The notes beneath the pieces were generated by a model. The model did not search any database, had not been told where the DNA came from, and saw nothing but the letters and a program-made list of their open reading frames with translations. A DNA stretch of 64,000 bases, from the NCBI RefSeq assembly GCF_030913655.1, contig NZ_CP133189.1:2914001-2978000 (forward strand), written 5' to 3'. Made by a program: the position numbers and the translations under genes. Of this stretch, positions 27,431-36,192 are shown piece by piece. Source of the DNA: Clostridium sp. MB40-C1 (GTDB lineage: Bacteria > Bacillota > Clostridia > Clostridiales > Clostridiaceae). The stretch's first letter is position 1; each line of letters opens with the position of its first letter.

Positions 27431-30037
27431 CTATCTAAAAAGATTAGACCAAAATGAACCTTGTTTATTTTTACGAATCCCTTTAAAATTATTTGGTACT
27501 TGTAAATCAAATTTTATATCTTCAAGCTTATGGGTATCATAGTATTTATCATCTATCTTCTGTTCTATATTGTTATATCCTGTAGGTGTAAAAATTACTA
27601 TATCAAATCCCATAAGATTTAAGAATGCAAGTATAATAGTATCTTCATCACTAAAAATATCTTTATCATTATCATAAATTACTAGCTTAGGTATACTAAA
27701 CGGATAATCGAACTTTTGAATCAATTCTAATATGTTTGTATCCATATTCAGTACAGTCATTAATATTTTAAGTCTAAATTCAGTATCAATAGCATGTTTG
27801 AATGGTGACAATTTCAGAAGCTGATTTATCTTATCCACAATAGTATCTTGAAGAGCTGTTTTTAAATAAGAAAATTTATATAATTTGTTCTTAAACAAAC
27901 TTTCTTTATCAATTAATTTATCCTGACCAAAACAGTATTCAAGAGAATATAAGTTGTATCTTGAATATTCCCTTTTTATATAAGGTATATCAGGTATAAA
28001 AAATACATTTTCTGAATCTTTAAATTTACAGAAATCCTGCCAATATAGATTTATATCTTTATTAGTACCACTTATTTTAGCAAATAAATTAGGAATATAT
28101 ACTGTTTTATTCTCTATCTTAAAGCTTGGGCGCATCCTAGCTTCTTCTTTCCATAAAATTTTCAGTTCATCATAAGTTGTTTTTAAAGTTACAGGATAAA
28201 TGCCGTATTCCTCAAACTGCCACGGCTTGTAAAGTCCATCTTCATCATTATATATAACATTTGCAATTTCTCTTGAAGCTTTAAAAGCTGTTGTTTCTTC
28301 TCTTATCATTATCTCTTCTTTTGGGAAATCCTTTAGTTGTTCCTTATCTGGCAGAACTACTGATTTTGTGTAAACCGCTTCTCTGTCTATTTCCGAGAAA
28401 ATTTCATCACTATAGGAATTAATATATATAATATCGCATCCCATTTTAGCTAAAAACATTAAGAAATATGCTTCATGTTTTTTTATATATCCATAATATA
28501 ATATCTTAGGATTATATATTTCTCCTGTAGAGTTTTTTAGATAATCAAATTTTTTAAATAAATCTGGCAAATACTTATGTATCCACATAAGTATCTTTAA
28601 ACAGAAATTTTTAACTCTTCCTCCATTAATGTTAACTTCATTATTAATATATAATTCTAAAATAGAGTTAAAGCTTTTTACTATAGAAGAAATTATTATC
28701 TTTTCTCTTAAATCAGGAAATGCTTCTGCCTTTACTAAAAGTCCCATTAAAATATCTTTTTTACTTTTGTCAAAATTATTTAATGAGTTCCATACGCTAT
28801 TTGTCCTTTTTATAAGCTCTGTGTTAGATTCAATAGGTATGTCAGACGTAAACTTTAGATATAAGTCTCCAAGAGATTCTAATTTTTTATCTAATCTATA
28901 TAAACTGTTATAATACTCATCCTTATTTTCACTTATTCCTATATATCTATAAAAATAAACTGGAATTATTGGAAGTGGCTTTCCTATAAATCCCCCTCTA
29001 TTGTTTAAAGAATCTGTAAATTCCTTAAGTATATCATTAGAATCTTTTATCGTTGAGTTTATAGCTTGAGTATAATCATCTAGATGGAAATCTACTTTAT
29101 TCTCTTGAGATCTAGCTAAATTGTTGTTTATATTTACTGTTTTTGTGTTTATTCTTGTATTTATATTATTTGTGTTTATATTGCTCGTCTTAGCGTCTGT
29201 ACTAGAGTTTTTTAAATCTCCATTTAAATTTGAGCTTATATTTAAACTTTTATTTGTACTTGAATCCTCTAATATTCTTTTTGTGTCAAAAGGCTGATTT
29301 TTAGGGAAAGTCATTATCTTAGAATAATTTCCTTCCTTATCTATAATTGAAAAGTCTCCATCAGAAGGAGAATTTATATACAGAACATCACAACCTATCC
29401 TTGATAAGAATATTAAAAATAAAACCTCATGTTTTTTTATATCTCCATAATAAATAACTTTAGGATTTATTATATCCTGTGTGTTTTTCACGTCAAATTT
29501 ATTTACCAAAATTGGTACAAAGTCATTTATCCAAGTAATAAGCTTCAATATAAAATTCTTAACTTTAGTTAAATTTAAATTTGCTTCTTTTTTTAAATAC
29601 AATCTCAATATATAGTTAATCCCCTCTTCTATAGAAGAATTTAGTAATAGCTCATTTACAGAAGGTATAATCTTATATACTTTTAATAATTTAATTAAGG
29701 ATTCTGTTTCAGCACTACTTATAGACTTTAATTCATTATTAGCCCACATGCTTTGAACTTTATTCATAAGCTCAACATTAGTTTTAAATGGTATGCTGTC
29801 TATAAATTTAAAATTTAACTCATTTAAATTAGCTAATTTTTTATCTAATTTATTTAAACAATCGTAGTATTCTTTTTCATCTTCCTTAATTCCTATGCAT
29901 CTGTAAAAATAAATAGGCATGATGGGACTAGGTCCATTCATAAATCCTATTCTTCTATTAACAGGTATAAATATATCATTGAAAATATTGCATGAATTTT
30001 GAAGGGATGGATTTATAAATTTACGAATACTTATCAT
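27431..30037 (-). CDS. YceG-like Ter-system protein with internal duplication
   Basis: 868 residues, of the YceG family that travels with TerD, TerC and TelA ('putative component of the biosynthetic module'); long compared with the roughly 540 of Bacillus YceG. Residues of about 20-260 and 345-590 are repeats of each other: GPSPIMPIYFYRCIGI matches KPLPIIPVYFYRYIGI, and KVIYYGDIKKHEVLFLIFLS matches KILYYGYIKKHEAYFLMFLA. An Asn/Ser/Thr-rich linker (about 265-315) joins them. A third partial relative near the C-terminus (PKLVIYDNDKDIFSDEDTII) suggests each unit ends in a nucleotide-sugar-transferase-like strand-helix pattern. No signal peptide or membrane helix. Start at the ATG at 30037. Function unknown. 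Confidence 0.82.
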   Translation of the reverse strand: MISIRKFINPSLQNSCNIFNDIFIPVNRRIGFMNGPSPIMPIYFYRCIGIKEDEKEYYDCLNKLDKKLANLNELNFKFIDSIPFKTNVELMNKVQSMWANNELKSISSAETESLIKLLKVYKIIPSVNELLLNSSIEEGINYILRLYLKKEANLNLTKVKNFILKLITWINDFVPILVNKFDVKNTQDIINPKVIYYGDIKKHEVLFLIFLSRIGCDVLYINSPSDGDFSIIDKEGNYSKIMTFPKNQPFDTKRILEDSSTNKSLNISSNLNGDLKNSSTDAKTSNINTNNINTRINTKTVNINNNLARSQENKVDFHLDDYTQAINSTIKDSNDILKEFTDSLNNRGGFIGKPLPIIPVYFYRYIGISENKDEYYNSLYRLDKKLESLGDLYLKFTSDIPIESNTELIKRTNSVWNSLNNFDKSKKDILMGLLVKAEAFPDLREKIIISSIVKSFNSILELYINNEVNINGGRVKNFCLKILMWIHKYLPDLFKKFDYLKNSTGEIYNPKILYYGYIKKHEAYFLMFLAKMGCDIIYINSYSDEIFSEIDREAVYTKSVVLPDKEQLKDFPKEEIMIREETTAFKASREIANVIYNDEDGLYKPWQFEEYGIYPVTLKTTYDELKILWKEEARMRPSFKIENKTVYIPNLFAKISGTNKDINLYWQDFCKFKDSENVFFIPDIPYIKREYSRYNLYSLEYCFGQDKLIDKESLFKNKLYKFSYLKTALQDTIVDKINQLLKLSPFKHAIDTEFRLKILMTVLNMDTNILELIQKFDYPFSIPKLVIYDNDKDIFSDEDTIILAFLNLMGFDIVIFTPTGYNNIEQKIDDKYYDTHKLEDIKFDLQVPNNFKGIRKNKQGSFWSNLFR

Positions 30038-30340
30038 ATAACATACCTACCTTTTAGATTGATTCTTACTATACAATTATAATATATATAACGAATATTT
30101 TATACATGTTAGACATAAATCTTGCAAATCCTATTTAAAATATCAAAAAAACCATAAAATTTACTTAATTTTTATATAAGATAAATTCAATTATGATATA
30201 CTAACAATAATTAAAAAAGTTACTCCCTAATTCATTTTGCTTAGGAATTACAGAGTAATATAATCAAAAGTTAATTTATCTAAAAAAATATTATGCTATC
30301 TTAATACCAATTAATCACTTCTATAAAGGAGGCAATTATA
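30038..30340 (+). promoter_or_regulatory. Divergent regulatory region with leader hairpin
   Basis: This 303-bp gap separates the yceG-like gene (minus) from the AIM24 gene (plus). A -10-like TATACT at 30197-30202 is followed within about 18 bases by a hairpin (TTACTC..TAATTC pairing with GAATTA..GAGTAA, 30220-30258) with a symmetric 2-base internal loop. No good -35 is seen, so another sigma factor or an activator is possible. Confidence 0.45.
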
Positions 30341-31003
30341 ATGTTCAATTTTAAAGTACATCAAGAATTAACTTGTGTGGCAGAAGGGAACGGTCACTTT
30401 TTTGCTAGAGTAGGTGCCATGGTAGCTAGCAAAGGTAGTTTTAAAGCAGAAAAAGTCTTATTAGATACTAATCAAAATAGAAGTATATTAAATTCAGTAA
30501 TAAACTTAGCAGCAAGAAAACTTACAGGTGAAAATATTCCTATAATGAAAGTTGATGGTAATGGTTCATACTATATGGCGAATAAAGCTCAGCATGTAAG
30601 CGTAATAAAACTTCAAAATGGACAAAGTATAGGTGTTGAAGGTGAAAACTTACTTGCTTTTACTGAAGATTGTAAATACGGTGTAAGATTCATAGGAACT
30701 GGAGTTATATCTCAAAAAGGAATGTTTACATCAAAACTTACAGCTTTAAACAATAATGCTCAAGTAGCTATAACCACAGATGGAAATCCTTTAATACTTG
30801 AAACTCCTTGTGTTGTAGATCCTGATGCTGTTATATGTTGGACAGGACCTGATCCAAGTTTTAGAACAGATGTAAGTTGGAAAACATTTATTGGACAAAC
30901 TTCTGGTGAAACATATTTCCTTGAATTTAACAATCCTGGAGAAGTTGTTATAGTCCAACCATGCGAAAGATCTGGCTCTGGCTTAAACATAGCCATAGAC
31001 TAG
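30341..31003 (+). CDS. AIM24 family protein
   Basis: 220 residues, a double-psi/beta-rich AIM24 (DUF124) domain over most of its length. Members occur widely in bacteria next to terD genes. The predicted beta-strands are glycine-rich: KVDGNGSYYMANKAQHVSVI, SIGVEGENLLAFTED, and the end GSGLNIAI. There is no signal peptide, so it should be cytosolic. The start is fixed by AAAGGAGGCAATTATA. It is 56 bp upstream of a terD-family gene on the same strand, so the pair forms an operon divergent from yceG-telA. The role in the Ter system is inferred from context only. Confidence 0.88.
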   Translation: MFNFKVHQELTCVAEGNGHFFARVGAMVASKGSFKAEKVLLDTNQNRSILNSVINLAARKLTGENIPIMKVDGNGSYYMANKAQHVSVIKLQNGQSIGVEGENLLAFTEDCKYGVRFIGTGVISQKGMFTSKLTALNNNAQVAITTDGNPLILETPCVVDPDAVICWTGPDPSFRTDVSWKTFIGQTSGETYFLEFNNPGEVVIVQPCERSGSGLNIAID

Positions 31004-31059
31004 TTATTTTCCTTATTATAATTTTTAACTACTTGTTTAGTTAGAAAGCGAGGATATAT

Positions 31060-31914
31060 ATGAATTTGAATATACATAACCCTAATATAAACAAAATTAA
31101 TGAGCAACAAAAGAGATATGGGAGTTTAATCGTAGAAACTTCTTTAAGACAAGATGTAGGAACTATTGACCTTTCACAACCATCAAAAGTTTTTAATCAG
31201 CGTAGTACTACAGTCTCTAATGCTCAAAGTTCAACTTCTACATTAGTGAATTCTACTTCTTCACAAACAAATTCTAGTTCAAATTTGCAACATAAACCTT
31301 CAATAGATAAAAGTATTAGAAGCAAAATAAATACATCTAATTCTATGCAATTAAAAAGAGGTCAAAAATTAAGTTTAAATTCTTTAACACAAAACCTTGG
31401 AAAATTAATAGTAGCATTAGATTGGGATATAACTTTTAATAGAAATATAGAATTCGATTTAGATACATCTATATTCATGGTAGATATAAATGGGAAAACC
31501 TCTGAAGAAAATTTTATTTTTTATGGAAATCCTAAAAGTAGAGATACAGGAATAATTTTGGGGGGAGATCATAATTCTTTGTTAAAAAGAGGATATAATA
31601 CTACTGCTCAACTTAACTTAAATCTAATCCCTAACAATATACAGAAGTTAGCTTTTACCATAACTATATATGATGCCGAAAAGAGAAATCAGCATTTTAG
31701 TTATGTATCTAATGGTCACTTTAGGATTATAGATACTCAAACCAAAACTGAAATAATTAACTATAAATTTACTGAAAATTTAGATCAAGAAACCGCCTTA
31801 GTGGCTGCAGAAATTTATAGGCATAAAAACGAGTGGAAAGTCTCCCCAATAGGTAGTGGGTTTTTAGGTGGACTTAAAGCACTATGTGATAACTATGGAA
31901 TTGACACGGTATAA
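31060..31914 (+). CDS. Diverged TerD family protein with N-terminal extension
   Basis: 284 residues. An unstructured N-terminal part of about 98 residues rich in Ser, Thr, Asn and Gln precedes a TerD domain that starts MQLKRGQKLSLNSL. The first acidic loop is kept (FDLDTSIFMVD). The second calcium-binding loop, [13 protein letters not shown] in the other copies, is replaced by GGDHNSLLKRGYNTT with hardly any acid. The domain ends normally (VSPIGSGFLGGLKALCDNYG). It is therefore likely to bind calcium poorly or in another way. Second gene of the AIM24 operon. Start: ATG after AGCGAGGATATAT. A foldback element copy begins about 42 bases past the stop. Confidence 0.88.
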   Translation: MNLNIHNPNINKINEQQKRYGSLIVETSLRQDVGTIDLSQPSKVFNQRSTTVSNAQSSTSTLVNSTSSQTNSSSNLQHKPSIDKSIRSKINTSNSMQLKRGQKLSLNSLTQNLGKLIVALDWDITFNRNIEFDLDTSIFMVDINGKTSEENFIFYGNPKSRDTGIILGGDHNSLLKRGYNTTAQLNLNLIPNNIQKLAFTITIYDAEKRNQHFSYVSNGHFRIIDTQTKTEIINYKFTENLDQETALVAAEIYRHKNEWKVSPIGSGFLGGLKALCDNYGIDTV

Positions 31915-31955
31915 TAATGAACAGAGAATAGTGAATAGTAAAAATAAGAGCATAA

Positions 31956-32227
31956 TGAAAAATCAAGGCATAGGAATAAGGTTTTCTTATATATGTAGTT
32001 AGCCAATTAAACTTTGAAGTAGCAACTAGAAATACTTAAGGTATAGGTTTCTAAAAATGCGTAATTGTCGGAACGGACTCCGACAGCGGAGCTGGGGAAT
32101 GGACTCCCCATAGCGAGGGTAGCATTTTTAGAAGAATACACCTTTAGTATTTCTTTGCCTTCTGAAGGTTTAATGAATAACTACATATATTTAAAAAACC
32201 TATTTCTATGCCGTTACTCATTCCGTC
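31956..32227 (-). mobile_element. 270-bp foldback (MITE-like) element, copy B
   Basis: The reverse complement is nearly identical to copy A at 21272-21543: only a handful of substitutions and one small indel over 270 bp, including the GC-rich twin-hairpin centre. It sits between the terD-family stop and the C-terminal end of a convergent chemoreceptor gene, only 7 bases from that gene's stop codon. The GAACAGAGAATAGTGAATAG stretch just before it recurs in reverse near 23098. Confidence 0.85.
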
Positions 32228-32233
32228 GCAACA

Positions 32234-34264
32234 TTATTCTATAGTAAACGCATTTATTGCTTCTGAAAGTTCATTTACCATTCCATTAAGTTTTGTAACA
32301 TAAGATGCAAGTTCTTGCATTGATGCTGCTTGTTCTTCTGTAGAAGCTGATACTTCCTCTGATGATGCAGCTGTTTCTTCTGAAACTACTGAAACTTTTT
32401 CTAAATCGCCTATTACTAGCTCTTTATTTTTATTAATATTTATTAAAGAATTGTTTATATTATCAATTTTATCAGCAATGTTTTCTATATTTCCGGATAT
32501 AATATCAAAAGTTTTTCCTGTTTCATTAACTGAATCAGTTTGGTCTTTAACAGCCTTTTTTACATTTCCAACTATATTTACTGCGTCACCAGTTCTATTC
32601 TTTATGTCTGTAATTATTTCTTCTATTTTCTTAGTGGATTCTGCTGATTGTTCTGCAAGTAATCTTACTTCTTCTGCTACAACGGCAAATCCTTTTCCTG
32701 CTTCTCCCGCTCTAGCCGCTTCTATGGCTGCATTTAAAGCTAAAAGGTTTGTTTGTTCAGCTATACTATTTATAGCTTCAACAATATCTCCTATATTAGC
32801 TGAGCTTTTATTTAGTTCCTCCATAATTTGTGAAACCTTCTCAACTTCCCTATCATTATCTTCGGTCTTTTTAAATAAAGCTTTCATAATATCTTTAGAA
32901 TTATTATTCTCTTTCAAAATATCATCTGAATTTGCTTTCATATCCTGTGAATAATTATTTAGGTTTTCTATTTCTTTGCCTAAAGTATTCATTCTTTCTG
33001 ATACATTTTCTACATCTTGTGATTGTTCAGATGATCCTTGTGCTATTTGTTGTACTGTCTTTGCAACTTCTTCTATAGAAAGAGTAGTGTTTTCAGAAGT
33101 TTCTACAAGCGTACTAGCTGTAGATGATACTATGTTCATAGAACTATTTATCTTTACTACAAGTTCTTTTATTTTAGCAACCATTACATTGAAACTACTT
33201 GACAATTCTCCCAATTCATCCTTTGAATTTATATCACTCTCCACTGACAAATCACCATTAGAAGCTTCTTCCATATACTCTGCTAACTTGCCTATCGGTG
33301 TTGTAATATTTCTAGAAATTGCTACACCTATAACCCCTGCAATTACTATAGCAATAATAGTCATGATAAGATTCATTCTTAACATATTTCGTGATGATTC
33401 ATTAATATCACTAATATCACGAACTACTGATAATACCCAATTCACTTCGGGTATTTCTATATAAGCTTGGAGTCTTTCAGAACCTTGAATTTCAACAGCC
33501 TTTACATCTGCTTTTACATCTTCACCTTTTTTTATTGATTCTACAACACTATTAATTAAAGAACTCCCCGCTTTCTTTGTAATAGCATTTTTATCTGGAT
33601 GCGCTAGTATCGTTCCTTCTGAATCTACTAAATACGGGAACCCTGTATTCCCTATCTTTAATTTTTTTAGCTGTCTGCTATAATAATCTGAGTAAACTGA
33701 GTTAGCCATAACTCCTATTATTTGTCCATTGTTATCCTTTATAGGGGTAGCCACTACTGAAACTATCCTGCCATCTACCTTTGATACTATAGTTCCACTA
33801 ATATTAGTCTCACCACTTAATGCCCTTTGAAAATATGGTCTATCCTTTATATTTAACTTATTAATATTTTTAAAATTACTGTCACATATTGAAAGTCCAT
33901 TTCTATCAAGTACAAATAAGTGTTCATGATCGATTAAAGTATTATATCTTTTTTTCAAGCTATTGCTTACTCTATCTATTTCATTTTTATACTTAGTAAA
34001 GAAATCACTTCCCACATCTTGCTTTCTTAAAAGACTTATATCTACAATATCTTTGCTAATTGCCAAAAGTTCAGCTTCCTTTTTCTCACCCGTCAATAAG
34101 GAATAAATGGTTTCTTTTTCTTCATTGCAAGCACTTAATAAGCTCTCCTGGTTTATTTTAAACATTTCCTTTGAACTATTCCTATAAGATAGTACACTAG
34201 TTATTACTAGGGAAAACATTACTAAAGCAGCAATCATCAACGGTAATTTCTTTTTTATTTTCAT
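32234..34264 (-). CDS. Methyl-accepting chemotaxis protein with double-Cache sensor
   Basis: 676 residues. TM1 is at about 7-26. The extracellular part (about 27-295) is of the dCache_1 type, with [31 protein letters not shown] and [17 protein letters not shown], a typical amino-acid or carboxylate ligand pocket. TM2 (about 297-316) is followed by HAMP and the methyl-accepting domain, with tip [19 protein letters not shown]. The ATG at 34264 is preceded by AGGGAGGGG. It is a paralogue of the chemoreceptor at 36193-38217: N-terminus, dCache motifs and C-terminus align along the whole length. The ligand is not predictable. Confidence 0.94.
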   Translation of the reverse strand: MKIKKKLPLMIAALVMFSLVITSVLSYRNSSKEMFKINQESLLSACNEEKETIYSLLTGEKKEAELLAISKDIVDISLLRKQDVGSDFFTKYKNEIDRVSNSLKKRYNTLIDHEHLFVLDRNGLSICDSNFKNINKLNIKDRPYFQRALSGETNISGTIVSKVDGRIVSVVATPIKDNNGQIIGVMANSVYSDYYSRQLKKLKIGNTGFPYLVDSEGTILAHPDKNAITKKAGSSLINSVVESIKKGEDVKADVKAVEIQGSERLQAYIEIPEVNWVLSVVRDISDINESSRNMLRMNLIMTIIAIVIAGVIGVAISRNITTPIGKLAEYMEEASNGDLSVESDINSKDELGELSSSFNVMVAKIKELVVKINSSMNIVSSTASTLVETSENTTLSIEEVAKTVQQIAQGSSEQSQDVENVSERMNTLGKEIENLNNYSQDMKANSDDILKENNNSKDIMKALFKKTEDNDREVEKVSQIMEELNKSSANIGDIVEAINSIAEQTNLLALNAAIEAARAGEAGKGFAVVAEEVRLLAEQSAESTKKIEEIITDIKNRTGDAVNIVGNVKKAVKDQTDSVNETGKTFDIISGNIENIADKIDNINNSLININKNKELVIGDLEKVSVVSEETAASSEEVSASTEEQAASMQELASYVTKLNGMVNELSEAINAFTIE

Positions 34265-34631
34265 AATACCCCTCCCTAAACTTTTAATTGTTAAAATTTC
34301 GAATATATTGACTTTTTAGAATACTCTTCATATTATTTTTCGTAATTTTGCCAAATTTCTTTATTCAAAATTTTATATCTATAAGTTAATTTTTACATTT
34401 ATTAATTTATTTTGAATATATTCTAGAACCAAATTAAGCTTGTATTATATCTGATTATTTATTAATATAAATATTGATATATTTTAATAATTTGTTAATT
34501 GAGTATAATTTTAAAAATAATTCTAAGTTTAAAACATATTCTTAAACTACTAGAGAAAGTTTTAAAATTATTTTAAAATCAAAATCTAGATATTAAATAT
34601 GAATTTATTAAGTTTAGAAAGGAATTTATGA
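34265..34631. other. AT-rich divergent intergenic region
   Basis: About 370 bases between a chemoreceptor gene and the divergent MATE gene. I see no ORF, hairpin or repeat of note and no clear sigma-D (motility) promoter. Confidence 0.5.
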
Positions 34632-35972
34632 ATGTTCAATAAAAATACAATCAAAGATGTCCTAAAATTGGCTTTACCAGCTGTAGGAGAAATGGCTTTA
34701 TACATGATGGTATGGGTTTTTGATACCATGATGGTAGGACAATATGGAGGTAAAATCGCTGTAAGTGCTGTAGGATTAAGTTCTGAAATAGTATATACCT
34801 TTATTAATATATTTATATCTATAGGGATATGTATAGCAATAACCTCTTTAGTAGCCAGAAAATATGGCGCAAAAGATTACCATTCAGCTGAGGAGTTTGC
34901 TTCCATAGGTTTCCTTGTAGGATTATTAATCTCTTTAGTTATATCTATAGTTATGTTTACTTTTAGTGAAAACATTTTAAAAATTGCCCAAGCTAAAGGA
35001 GAGGTTTTAAATTTTGGAGTAATATACATGAAAGTAGTTGCTATTGGTTTATTTTTCAATATGCTTTTAGCTCTATTTAATGGAGTTTTTAGAGGTTACG
35101 GAAATACTAAAATACCTCTTCTTATATCCGCATTAATCAATGTAGTTAATCTAAATTTAGACTATGTTTTAATCTTTGGAAAATTTGGCTTTCCTGAAAT
35201 GGGTATAAGAGGTGCAGCTTTAGCTACTTCTATAGCAGAGTTTTCTGGATTTATTTTTGCCTTAGTTTATATGGTAAAAAAATCTAAAATCAAAGTTAAA
35301 GTTAAATATGTAAAATCTCTAAATAAAAACAAATTATTATCTCTATTAAAACTTGCCATACCTTCATCTATGCAGGAAGGTTCAGTGTCTATATGTAGGC
35401 TTTTGAGTACCTTTATGGTAATGCATATAGGTGCTACTTCCTTTGCTGCTAATCAAATAACCACCACAATAGAGTCTTTATCTTTTATGCCTGGTTGGGG
35501 GTTTGGCATTGCTGCTACTACACTAGTTGGACATAAAATTGGTGAAAAAAACTATAAAAAAGCAAAAGAATATGCTTTTACTTGTGCATTACTGGGAACA
35601 ATTTTTATGAGCTTATGTGCTATACTCTTTTTAGTATGCCCAAAACTTTTAATTTCCTTATTTATTGATAATGCTGAGAAAGAAGTTATTCATCTAGGGG
35701 CTCTGTGCCTTATGATTGCATCTATTGAACAAATTCCTATGGCTATTTCTCTTGTACTAGGTGGATCATTAAAAGGTTCTGGAAATACCAAAACCCCATT
35801 TAAAATATCATTTATATCTAGTTGGCTAATACGATTACCTTTAATGTTTTATTTTATATATGTATTAAAAGTGTCAGTTTTTTATGTTTGGTGGATAACT
35901 GCTCTTCAATGGTTATTTGAAGGAGTTGCCATGTTCTTTATGTTTAATAAATATTTCAAAAGCTTGAAGTAA
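34632..35972 (+). CDS. MATE family efflux transporter
   Basis: 446 residues with 12 predicted membrane helices in two homologous halves, the MATE multidrug/toxin extrusion fold (proton- or sodium-driven export of drugs or metabolites). The N-terminal half has LALPAVGEMALYMMVWVFDTMMVGQYGG and the matching C-half segment LKLAIPSSMQEGSVSICRLLS. FGIAATTLVGHKIGEKNYKKA is typical of the NorM/DinF branch. The ATG at 34632 follows AAAGGAATTTATGA. A nearby ATG at 34628 is closed by a stop after four codons. It is a single gene with its own terminator, between two paralogous chemoreceptors; the substrate is unknown. Confidence 0.94.
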   Translation: MFNKNTIKDVLKLALPAVGEMALYMMVWVFDTMMVGQYGGKIAVSAVGLSSEIVYTFINIFISIGICIAITSLVARKYGAKDYHSAEEFASIGFLVGLLISLVISIVMFTFSENILKIAQAKGEVLNFGVIYMKVVAIGLFFNMLLALFNGVFRGYGNTKIPLLISALINVVNLNLDYVLIFGKFGFPEMGIRGAALATSIAEFSGFIFALVYMVKKSKIKVKVKYVKSLNKNKLLSLLKLAIPSSMQEGSVSICRLLSTFMVMHIGATSFAANQITTTIESLSFMPGWGFGIAATTLVGHKIGEKNYKKAKEYAFTCALLGTIFMSLCAILFLVCPKLLISLFIDNAEKEVIHLGALCLMIASIEQIPMAISLVLGGSLKGSGNTKTPFKISFISSWLIRLPLMFYFIYVLKVSVFYVWWITALQWLFEGVAMFFMFNKYFKSLK

Positions 35973-35998
35973 AAATATATCTAAATTTAAATAAAACT

Positions 35999-36046
35999 AA
36001 AAGAAGGTCTGTCTCAAAATAAAATTTTCAGACAGACCTTCTTTTT
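35999..36046. terminator. Terminator after the MATE gene
   Basis: AAAGAAGGTCTGTCT and its complement form a 14- to 15-base stem around a short loop, followed by a run of Ts on the plus strand. Confidence 0.85.
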
Positions 36047-36192
36047 TTATCTTAGTAAAACCAAGATAGTCTATACGCAGTTATTTAACAATACCATTAT
36101 TTTTAAATCAAAAATCTATATAATAATTTTTGAAAAACTTATTTCAACCCTATAAGTTGTCCTACCACTAAGAGAATGGACCTACTTATAAC

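Noticed and set aside
27298-27510. 70-codon minus-strand open frame overlapping the end of the yceG-like gene
   Set aside because: It overlaps a real gene in another frame, has no good start site and no recognisable domain.
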